A stretch of DNA of 5,298 nt, from positions 1 through 5,298 of the forward strand of contig JAQGHK010000606.1 in NCBI GenBank assembly GCA_028288875.1, written 5' to 3'. Every line of letters starts with the position of its first letter. The stretch's first letter is position 1. The stretch comes from Phycisphaerales bacterium (GTDB lineage Bacteria > Planctomycetota > Phycisphaerae > Tepidisphaerales > Tepidisphaeraceae). Shown one piece after another: positions 1 through 5,271 of this stretch. The notes under the pieces were generated by a model. That model had not been told where the DNA came from and ran no database searches. It saw only the letters and a list, made by a program, of their open reading frames with translations. The translations under genes were made by a program, and so were the position numbers.

Positions 1-434
1 TGGCCGTGCCCGATGTAGCTGGTGTTGTAGTTGTAGCCGGTGAACGGGTCGGCGGCGGTGTTGGAATCGCCTTGGAAGGCCGGGCACTGCTGGATGGCCG
101 TCGGTCCGCGGCCGCCGTAAAGCAGACCGGGAATCACCTGTTTGGGCGTGGCGGGCCGATAGACGGTGGAAAAATCCCAGCACGCTTCGGTGTAAAGGCT
201 GGCCGTTCCGCCGGCCCATTGGGCGACGGGGTACAGGCCATGATTATCGTTCACGTACAGCGTGGCCAGGGTTGCCAGCTGACGCAGATTGCTCAGGCAC
301 TGAACGCGCTTGGCCTCCTGCCGCGCGACGCCCAGCGCGGGCAGCAGGAGGCCAATCAACAGTGCGATGATCCCGATCACGACGAGCAACTCGACGAGCG
401 TGAAGCCGCGAAGATGATCGGGGGTTCGGCGCAA
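1..434 (-). CDS. Pseudopilin-like protein with prepilin N-terminal cleavage/methylation motif (3' end outside window)
   Basis: The visible 144 residues start MRRTPDHLRG|FTLVELLVVIG (TTG read as Met). This is the prepilin peptidase site: Gly10, cleavage, Phe11 to be methylated and Glu15 at position +5. A hydrophobic helix follows (about 11-33), then an amphipathic stretch with QEAKRVQCLSNLRQL (39-53) and YVNDNHGLYP (60-69), typical of the secreted pseudopilin families that are abundant in planctomycetes. The C-terminal half is cut off by the window edge, so a DG-type C-terminal motif cannot be checked. The frame opens only after an in-frame TGA at 482-480. Between there and the cleavage site the only usual start codon is TTG at 434, preceded at 6 bases by a weak ribosome-binding site (GAGAG, 445-441). 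The upstream stop lies one base away, so the gene is probably translationally coupled to the PEP-CTERM gene and shares its B12-riboswitch mRNA. The family is clear; the exact role (pilus, type II secretion, or a free-standing surface protein) is not. Confidence 0.87.
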   Translation of the reverse strand, partial: MRRTPDHLRGFTLVELLVVIGIIALLIGLLLPALGVARQEAKRVQCLSNLRQLATLATLYVNDNHGLYPVAQWAGGTASLYTEACWDFSTVYRPATPKQVIPGLLYGGRGPTAIQQCPAFQGDSNTAADPFTGYNYNTSYIGHG

Positions 435-435
435 T

Positions 436-2376
436 TCAATCTCTCGTCCGCTGCAGCCCGGCGAATCCGAGCAATGCCATCAACCCCAGCATCGCCGGCT
501 CTGGCGTAACGGCCGCCACGGCGTCCACCTCGCCGCCGTTGTAGCCGGTTAAGCCGTCAAAGCGAACGTAGCTGATCGACGCGAAGCCCGACTCGGCCAG
601 ATCAAAACCCGCCCCGCCGGCTGCGCCATTGTAGCGGTCCAGCGCATCGGCAGCGGTCAGGCCGGTGAGCGTGTCGCGGTACGCCGGGTCGACGGGCTTC
701 GTCGGGTCCAGCTCATCGGTGCTCCAAGTGGCCGTGGCCCGGTCCCAGCGGTAGCTGTTGGTTGGGAAATAGCCGTCGCCGGTCGGGCCGTTGGCATAGG
801 TGTACCAGTTCACGTTGTCCGGGCTGACGCTGATACGGGCGTTCTCGGCGAAGATGCTGCCGAGCGTTGTCGTGTTCAGGTTCGTGGTGTCGCCGGTGTT
901 GCCGCCGGTGTTGTTCGGCGTGAAGAAGGCGTTGCCGAAGACGTTGAGATCGATGCCGTACGGATGGCTCGGATCGTTCGTCACGGCATGGCCCATCCGC
1001 ACCGTCACGCTTTGACCGGCGTTGAAGGTGGTGATCAGCTTCTCATTAGACGGGCCGGTGTTGAATGTGCCTTCGATCAGCTTGGCGCGATGCAGGTCGG
1101 GCGTGGCGACGTTGCCGCTGTTGAACTGCAATGTCGGCCGGCCGAGGATCGCGCTCGCTTCGTTGTAGAGCGACGTGCCGGGCATGGCCGTTGATGAGAC
1201 GACTTCGACGGCGAAGTCATTCAGATTGTACACGTACGCCGCTGATGAAACTGAGGCCGCCGCCGATGTCGCCGCGATCGCCGCGCCGGCGACCATCTTC
1301 CGACGCCGGCGAAAGCCCGCCACGCCCGCCAGCAGCAGGCCGCACAGGGCCGTCGGCTCGGGCACGGCGTAGACCGAGACGGTGTTCTCGCCGAAGTTCC
1401 GCAGATACAGCTCGCCAGTGGCATCATTGTAAGTCCAGATCGGCGAGGCATTGCCGGTGAACTTTCGAAGGATCGAAGCCGAACTGTTCATGTTGATCGA
1501 CGGCGTGGCCGATCCTGCCGTGAGGGCCGCTTGCACCGCTGCGGCATTGACGAACGCGGCGTAGCCCGTGTCGCCACTGCCGCCGAAGGCATCGCCGCCA
1601 CCGACGAACAGGTTGCCCGAGGCGTCGAAGCCGATGGCCGACGCCGACAGCAGATCAGCCACGGCCGTTCCGGTGGTTTCGAAATTGATGGTTGATCCGC
1701 CGGCGCCGGCCGCGGTTTCCCAAGCGGTTTTGGCGAATTCCTTGATGTACCCGGTATCGCTGCCGCCGGCCGCGCCGTCGAAGCCATTGCCGGCGTAGAG
1801 GTTGCCGGCCGAATCGAACGTTACGCCCGCGGACGATCCACCAATGCTCAGGATCGTCTTCGTCGCCCCGCCGGCCAGGGTCAGTGTCTGCACGCCCGCA
1901 CCGTTGCTGACGACCAGCCGGCCGTTGTCGGCCCAGGCGCCGTCGAAGTCGAAGGCCGACGTGTTGTAGGCCGTCGAGGTCGCGGCCGAGGTCGGGTTCG
2001 CGATGTTAAACACCGTGACGGTGCCGCTGCCGTTGTTCGCGCCGACGGCCGCCTTCGTTCCATCCGGCGACACGCTCAGGAACGATGCGCCAAACGCCGT
2101 GGAATAGTTGGCCACACTGCCCAGCGATGTGAACATGCCGCTGCCGACGGCCGTCTCACGCAGGGCCTGCGTGCCATTGATCGCCAGCAGGCGGCCGTCC
2201 GGCAAGGCGTCAATCAGCACGCTGCTGAAATCGATCGTCGGCGTGGGCAGCGTGAAAGTGCGGGTGAGGTGGTAATCACCGATGCCGGCGGCCGAGGCGA
2301 CCGACGAAAACCCGGCGACGGTCGCCGAAAACAACGAGGCCGAAAATAGGGAGAACGAAAGCAGACTGCGACGCAT
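436..2376 (-). CDS. Two-module PEP-CTERM surface protein behind a cobalamin riboswitch; candidate corrinoid-binding protein
   Basis: The product has 646 residues. The ATG at 2376 was chosen because GGAG lies 6 bases upstream and a Sec signal peptide follows at once (MRRSLLSFSL..., cleavage near Ala-Ser-Ala-Ala 27-30). The frame stays open to 2673, but that extension crosses the riboswitch. Module 1 (31-337) is beta-rich with propeller-like repeats (SPDGTKAAV 103-111, FDSAGNLYAG 187-196, FDASGNLFVG 250-259). It ends with VPEP (338-341), a short hydrophobic helix (343-354) and RRRRK (356-360), a complete PEP-CTERM exosortase sorting signal. Met361 immediately begins a second signal-peptide-like segment (VAGAAIAATSAAASVSSAA). 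Module 2 (381-623) contains EASAILGRPT (406-415), the VFGNAFF region (479-485), a Thr/Asn-rich loop (486-505), SPDNVNWYTY (518-527) and FDLAESGFASISYVRF (591-606). It ends in TPEP (624-627), a helix and QRTRD. Exosortase substrates are exported, cut near PEP and held at or beyond the cell envelope. The riboswitch and a remembered resemblance of module 2 to surface proteins of Bacteroidetes corrinoid loci suggest corrinoid binding; this is inferred. Confidence 0.86.
   Translation of the reverse strand: MRRSLLSFSLFSASLFSATVAGFSSVASAAGIGDYHLTRTFTLPTPTIDFSSVLIDALPDGRLLAINGTQALRETAVGSGMFTSLGSVANYSTAFGASFLSVSPDGTKAAVGANNGSGTVTVFNIANPTSAATSTAYNTSAFDFDGAWADNGRLVVSNGAGVQTLTLAGGATKTILSIGGSSAGVTFDSAGNLYAGNGFDGAAGGSDTGYIKEFAKTAWETAAGAGGSTINFETTGTAVADLLSASAIGFDASGNLFVGGGDAFGGSGDTGYAAFVNAAAVQAALTAGSATPSINMNSSASILRKFTGNASPIWTYNDATGELYLRNFGENTVSVYAVPEPTALCGLLLAGVAGFRRRRKMVAGAAIAATSAAASVSSAAYVYNLNDFAVEVVSSTAMPGTSLYNEASAILGRPTLQFNSGNVATPDLHRAKLIEGTFNTGPSNEKLITTFNAGQSVTVRMGHAVTNDPSHPYGIDLNVFGNAFFTPNNTGGNTGDTTNLNTTTLGSIFAENARISVSPDNVNWYTYANGPTGDGYFPTNSYRWDRATATWSTDELDPTKPVDPAYRDTLTGLTAADALDRYNGAAGGAGFDLAESGFASISYVRFDGLTGYNGGEVDAVAAVTPEPAMLGLMALLGFAGLQRTRD
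1237..1311 (-). other. Junction of the two PEP-CTERM modules: basic tail followed directly by a second signal-like segment
   Basis: Codons 356-380 of the fused gene encode RRRRK, then Met361 and a small-residue hydrophobic run ending SSAA before Tyr381. The basic cluster could serve both as the cytoplasmic stop of the first sorting signal and as the positive n-region of the second signal peptide. Met361 is an ATG at 1296-1294, so module 2 could also be started separately (436-1296, 286 codons). However, GGAAG abuts that ATG with no spacing, which makes a poor ribosome-binding site. The other two minus-strand frames show no stop just past the junction; the nearest is about 60 bases on. A simple one-base error hiding a normal stop is therefore not evident. 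Confidence 0.7.
1489..1818 (-). repeat. Two blade-like protein repeats in module 1 of the PEP-CTERM protein
   Basis: Residues 187-232 and 250-296 align with the same pattern: FD(S/A)(A/S)GNL(Y/F), a glycine-rich turn, (G)DTGY, a Phe/Ala helix-like stretch, then Ala/Gly/Ser-Thr and a closing (T/S)INF or INM. The spacing of about 63 residues and the D-x-x-GNLY/F signature are typical of beta-propeller (NHL/SMP-like) blades. The similarity is at the protein level. I infer a propeller fold and did not count all the blades. Confidence 0.6.
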
Positions 2377-2382
2377 GGGTCG

Positions 2383-2386
2383 CTCC
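2383..2386 (-). promoter_or_regulatory. Ribosome-binding site that fixes the PEP-CTERM start
   Basis: GGAG ends 6 bases before the ATG at 2376 (GGAGCGACCC-ATG). An earlier in-frame ATG four codons upstream (2388) overlaps this site and has none of its own, so 2376 is the better start. An upstream CGCTCC (2474-2469) is perfectly complementary to GGAGCG here and could mask the site in one leader fold. Six matching bases in about 250 could also occur by chance. Confidence 0.65.
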
Positions 2387-2501
2387 ATTTCTGCGGGGCA
2401 AGGGCCCGCCCGGCCGATTCGCGCGGCCGCCGAGAGAACTACATTCTCCCCGAAATGGAAAAGCGGTGGGAGCGGCAACGACGGCGATACGGCACGCACC
2501 G

Positions 2502-2518
2502 TGGCGAAGGAATCGCCA
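2502..2518. promoter_or_regulatory. Perfect 6-bp dyad, also resembling a sigma-54 -24/-12 element
   Basis: TGGCGA-N5-TCGCCA is a perfect inverted repeat. Read on the minus strand from 2518, TGGC followed by TCGC with correct GG/GC spacing matches the invariant bases of a sigma-54 promoter, with one mismatch in the TTGC box. A transcript from there would start near 2493, inside the leader and past the riboswitch. It may equally be an RNA hairpin or an operator. Confidence 0.25.
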
Positions 2519-2544
2519 GCGGACGCCAAAAACAGCCCGTCAAA

Positions 2545-2557
2545 AGCCAGACCCGGC
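2545..2557 (-). promoter_or_regulatory. Anti-B12-box segment
   Basis: The minus-strand segment GCCGG-G-TCTGGCT is complementary to the B12 box AGCCAGA-AGA-CCGGC (2639-2625): 7 bp plus 5 bp around a small internal loop, with about 67 bases between the two strands. It is followed by TTTT. Such a competing pairing is the expected architecture of a riboswitch expression platform. The pairing is seen in the sequence; the switching role is inferred. Confidence 0.45.
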
Positions 2558-2588
2558 CGCATCCCGTATCGCGGGGACGAACCAGACG

Positions 2589-2611
2589 GACGACCGCACA
2601 TTGCGATCGTC
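2589..2611 (-). other. 10-bp hairpin immediately 3' of the B12 box
   Basis: GACGATCGCA and TGCGGTCGTC pair fully (one U-G) around an ATG loop. It sits where an accessory or kissing-loop hairpin often follows the cobalamin aptamer. No U-run follows, so it does not look like an intrinsic terminator. Confidence 0.5.
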
Positions 2612-2618
2612 ACTTCTC

Positions 2619-2816
2619 CCGTAAGCCGGTCTTCTGGCTCAGGACCGCCCGGGGCCGCCTTCCCAATCCGCACCCGAGGGTGTGATCAGTGGCTTCGTTG
2701 GCCCGGGCACGCGTGTCCTTCACAGCGGCGCGTCCGCGTCGGAATGGCTTCTTGCGAAGCGTCACCGACTTCCCTTCGTCCCGATAGCTCGGGACGGGCA
2801 TTTCTGCCGCTTACAG
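2619..2816 (-). promoter_or_regulatory. Cobalamin (adenosylcobalamin-type) riboswitch aptamer
   Basis: Nearly all landmarks of the cobalamin aptamer appear in order on the minus strand. The P1 5' arm GTAAGC (2814-2809) pairs with GCTTAC (2626-2621). Then come a strong side hairpin CGTCCCGA/TCGGGACG (2796-2777), GGGAAGTCGGTG (2774-2763), ATTCCGACGCGG (2745-2734), CGCCGCTGTGAAGG (2730-2717), GAAGCCACTG (2696-2687), GGGAAGGC (2664-2657) and the B12 box GAGCCAGAAGACCGGC (2640-2625). It lies about 245 bases upstream of the PEP-CTERM start and in the same direction, so bound cobalamin should normally lower expression of the PEP-CTERM/pseudopilin unit. One oddity is an extra GCAA-capped hairpin (2760-2747) in the loop between GGTG and ATTCC. 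The divergent plus-strand gene is not under its control. Confidence 0.94.
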
Positions 2817-2826
2817 GTCGCCGGGC

Positions 2827-2855
2827 ACGGTAAGCGCGCGCCATCGACTTGGCAA
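2827..2855 (-). promoter_or_regulatory. Predicted sigma-70-type promoter of the riboswitch/PEP-CTERM unit
   Basis: A -35 of TTGCCA (2855-2850) and a -10 of TACCGT (2832-2827) are separated by exactly 17 bases. The expected start near 2820 would place the first arm of riboswitch P1 (2814) about 6 bases into the transcript, which fits well. The -10 is weak (3 of 6), and the promoter consensus of this lineage is assumed. Confidence 0.5.
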
Positions 2856-2878
2856 GCGGTACGCCTCCCCCGGACAAT
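2849..2878 (+). promoter_or_regulatory. Predicted sigma-70-type promoter of the glycosyltransferase/TPR gene
   Basis: A -35 of TTGGCA (2849-2854) and a -10 of GACAAT (2873-2878) are separated by 18 bases, giving a start near 2885 and a short leader to the ATG at 2912. The -35 shares five bases with the divergent minus-strand -35 (CTTGGCAAG, 2848-2856). Confidence 0.45.
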
Positions 2879-2911
2879 CGGCCGCGGTTTCGGTACGATC
2901 TCGCCTCGCCC

Positions 2912-5236
2912 ATGAGCAAGCCGAAGCCCGACGCCGTCACCACCGCCCCCCTTCCCCTGTCCACCGAGCCGGGCAACGCCCTGCGTGAGCTCACCACCGG
3001 GTCGGCCGGCACGCTGATCCTGCTGGTGCTGGTGTTCGCCTGCTACGCCTATAGCAGCCAGAGCGGCTATATCTGGGACGACGACGCGTACGTCACCGGC
3101 AACAGCACCCTGCGCTCCTTCAACGGCCTGAGCCGCATCTGGACGGAGTTCGGCGCGACCCCGCAGTATTATCCCATGACCTTCACCAGCTTCTGGCTGG
3201 AAGTGCAGACACTGGGCATGAACCCGAAGCTGTCGCACGTCATCAATGCCGCCCTCCACGCGGCCAGCGTGCTGCTGCTCTGGAAAATCCTCCGCCGACT
3301 GGCCGTCCCGGGCGCTTGGGTCGCGGCAGCCGTGTTCGCGGTGCACCCGATCCAGGTGGAATCGGTCGCCTGGATCAGCGAACGGAAGAACACGCTCTCC
3401 CTCGTCTTCGGCCTTTCGTCGCTCCTGATGTACCTGCGCTACGCTCGCGTCGGTACCGAAGAGCACACCGAACCCGCCGGCGAAGGGATCAACGTCGCGC
3501 TGCCGGACGATCCGGTCCGGCTCTATCGGCTGTTCCTGGCGCTGTTTGTCCTGGCGCTGCTCTCGAAGACCACGCTCGGCGTGCTGCCCGTGGCGATCGT
3601 CGTGATCCTCTGGTGGAAGAACGGCCGGGTGACCGGGAAAAACTGGCTCTCGCTGCTGCCGGCCTTTGCGCTGGCGGCCATTGGCGGCGGCATCACCTCC
3701 TACATCGAGCACAGCCCGTTCTACGTCGGCGCCACCGGCCTGGAATGGCATGTCGGCCTGCCGGAACGCATCATGCTCATGGGCCAGACCGCCGTGTTTT
3801 ATGCCTACAAAATCCTCTGGCCGTTCCCGATCGGCGTTCACCATAACCCGGGCTCGGACAGCACGGTGCTGAGCTGGCCCTGGTTCCCGATCAGCTTCAA
3901 CTACTACCGCTGGACGCTCGATGCGAAGAACGCCCTGCAATGGCTGCCGCTGGCCGGTGTGATCGCCACAGTCGCTGCGCTTTTCGCGCTGCGGAACAAG
4001 ATCGGCCGCGGCGCGTTGGCGGCGATCGCCATCTTCCTCATCGGCCTGTTCCCGGCGTCGGGCATCGTGATCGCTTTCCCGATGCGCTTCAGCTGGGTCG
4101 CCGACCACTTTGCCTATGTCGGCTCCATCGGCCTGATCGTCGGCGTGGTGGCGGCACTCGCCATCCTGCTGGCCCGCGTGCCCGTCGCCGCTGCGGCGAT
4201 CGCGGGCGTTCTCCTCGCCGGCATGGTCAGCGTCACGTTCTGGCACACGCAGGGCTTTAAGGACGCCAAAATCTTGTGGGAACGCACGATCCAGCAGAAC
4301 CCCAAATCCTGGCTGGCCATCCTCAACTACGGCCAGATCGCTGACGGCCGTTCGAAGATGGACTATGCCCGCTTGATGGATATCGGGAACGAGCAGGAAG
4401 CCATCAAGCAGCGCGACCAGGCCCGCAGTGCCGCCCGGCAGTACTTCGACCTCAGCCTCCGCGTGAACCCCAACGCCTACGAGGCCTATACCTACCTCGG
4501 CGTACTCGACATGCAGGAAGGCAAGTTCGACTCCGCACTGGCAAACTACCAGCGCGCCCTGCAGGTGGCCGGTGATATGAAGGCCGAAGGTTATCGCCTG
4601 CCGAACTTCTACATCGGCGAACTGATGCTCGCCCAGGGCAAAAAGGCCGAGGCGCTCAAAGTATTCGAAGACCTTGAAGCCCTCGAAGCCCGCTACGCCA
4701 AACGGGCCGGCAACCTGTTCGCCCAGATCCGCACCAAGCACGGCGACGTGCTGCGCGAATCGATCAAGGGGCCGATCGTACCGACCATGCCCGACGCCGA
4801 CCGCGCCACGCTGTTCGAAGCCATGGAGCAGTACCGCAAGGCCATTGATGTGGGCCCCGAGTACATCCCGCCGAAAACCAAGCTGGCGGGCATCCTGATT
4901 GATATCGACAACTCGCGCGAAGCGCTCACGCAGCTCAACGAAGCTGTCCGCATCGACCGCGACAATCCTGATGCCAAGTTCCTCACCGCCCTCATCGCCG
5001 AAAAGGAAGGCCAGTTTGATGCCGCGGCCGCGCAGCTGAAGAACCTGATCGAAGTCCGCCCCGACATCCTGCCGGCCCATCTCGAACTGGCGAAGGTCTA
5101 TCTCGCCGTCGGCCAGACTGCGATGGCGGTGGACGTCCTGCAGGACACCATCCAGCACTTCCCCAACGCGGATGCGCCCAAGCAGATGCTCCAGCAGATC
5201 AAGGGCAAGGCGGCCACGCAGCCGGCTGGGAAGTAG
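2912..5236 (+). CDS. Polytopic GT-C-type glycosyltransferase-like protein with C-terminal TPR repeats
   Basis: The product has 774 residues. The N-terminal ~445 form a membrane domain with about 11-12 predicted spans (for example 33-48, 111-126, 131-147, 160-178, 204-222, 345-360, 366-382, 400-421, 424-441). After span 1 comes IWDDDAYV (54-61), an acidic motif in the first outer loop as expected for the metal/lipid-phosphate-sugar site of GT-C enzymes. Then come YYPMTFTSFWLE (86-97), LSHVINAALH (107-116), HPIQVESVAWISERKNTLS (145-163) and FSWVADHFAYVGS (393-405). These motifs are typical of the bacterial TPR-containing family related to eukaryotic TMTC O-mannosyltransferases. The rest is TPR-like: 523-556, 563-590, 632-680, 686-716 and 721-750. 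Likely role: moving a sugar from a polyprenyl-phosphate donor onto an exported protein or polymer; the substrate is unknown. The ATG at 2912 is preferred over a TTG at 2849, which lies in the predicted -35; no clear ribosome-binding site precedes it. It diverges from the riboswitch unit and ends TAG directly before a repeat. Confidence 0.88.
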   Translation: MSKPKPDAVTTAPLPLSTEPGNALRELTTGSAGTLILLVLVFACYAYSSQSGYIWDDDAYVTGNSTLRSFNGLSRIWTEFGATPQYYPMTFTSFWLEVQTLGMNPKLSHVINAALHAASVLLLWKILRRLAVPGAWVAAAVFAVHPIQVESVAWISERKNTLSLVFGLSSLLMYLRYARVGTEEHTEPAGEGINVALPDDPVRLYRLFLALFVLALLSKTTLGVLPVAIVVILWWKNGRVTGKNWLSLLPAFALAAIGGGITSYIEHSPFYVGATGLEWHVGLPERIMLMGQTAVFYAYKILWPFPIGVHHNPGSDSTVLSWPWFPISFNYYRWTLDAKNALQWLPLAGVIATVAALFALRNKIGRGALAAIAIFLIGLFPASGIVIAFPMRFSWVADHFAYVGSIGLIVGVVAALAILLARVPVAAAAIAGVLLAGMVSVTFWHTQGFKDAKILWERTIQQNPKSWLAILNYGQIADGRSKMDYARLMDIGNEQEAIKQRDQARSAARQYFDLSLRVNPNAYEAYTYLGVLDMQEGKFDSALANYQRALQVAGDMKAEGYRLPNFYIGELMLAQGKKAEALKVFEDLEALEARYAKRAGNLFAQIRTKHGDVLRESIKGPIVPTMPDADRATLFEAMEQYRKAIDVGPEYIPPKTKLAGILIDIDNSREALTQLNEAVRIDRDNPDAKFLTALIAEKEGQFDAAAAQLKNLIEVRPDILPAHLELAKVYLAVGQTAMAVDVLQDTIQHFPNADAPKQMLQQIKGKAATQPAGK

Positions 5237-5271
5237 ACAGAACGCAGAAGGCAGAGGGCAGAGGGCAGAAT
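5237..5271. repeat. Heptamer tandem repeat (GCAGARG type)
   Basis: Five 7-base units follow the stop codon without a gap: ACAGAAC, GCAGAAG, GCAGAGG, GCAGAGG, GCAGAAT, with decaying copies after them. Purine-rich heptamer repeats of this type occur between genes in several planctomycetes and cyanobacteria. It is too short and irregular for CRISPR. The remaining bases to 5298 show no terminator or gene. Confidence 0.75.

Larger units (their letters stand above)
2377..2618 (-). promoter_or_regulatory. Structured leader (expression platform) between the B12 riboswitch and the PEP-CTERM gene
   Basis: This stretch holds no convincing gene. Reading leftward it contains: a 10-bp hairpin with a 3-base loop (2611-2589, one U-G pair) just after the B12 box; an anti-B12-box segment (2557-2545) that can pair with the B12 box over 7+5 bp and is followed by TTTT; a second T-run (TTTTT within 2533-2526); a perfect 6-bp dyad (2518-2502); a small GAGAA/TTCTC inverted repeat (about 2447-2433); and the ribosome-binding site. 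No textbook intrinsic terminator (a stable hairpin directly followed by a long U-run) stands out, so control could act on either transcription or translation. Confidence 0.5.

Noticed and set aside
6..509. 167-codon plus-strand open frame
   Set aside because: It is antisense to the pseudopilin, whose prepilin motif is unmistakable on the minus strand.
2433..2447. GAGAA-N5-TTCTC inverted repeat upstream of the PEP-CTERM gene
   Set aside because: Five-base arms are too short to call an operator or hairpin with confidence.
2377..2673. 99-residue N-terminal extension of the PEP-CTERM reading frame (ATG at 2673)
   Set aside because: It runs through the B12 box and leader, lacks protein-like character, and the signal peptide with a good ribosome-binding site starts at 2376.
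2777..2796. Strong CGTCCCGA/TCGGGACG hairpin considered as a terminator or mobile-element end
   Set aside because: It lies between riboswitch P1 and GGGAA where the aptamer has a peripheral stem, and no U-run follows.
2282..2833. Plus-strand open frame of 183 codons, and a 63-codon minus-strand frame at 2610-2801
   Set aside because: Both cover the riboswitch and leader; the RNA structure explains the conservation and neither has protein features.
2849..2911. TTG start giving 21 more residues on the glycosyltransferase
   Set aside because: The TTG lies in the predicted -35, no ribosome-binding site precedes it, and the added residues look non-coding.
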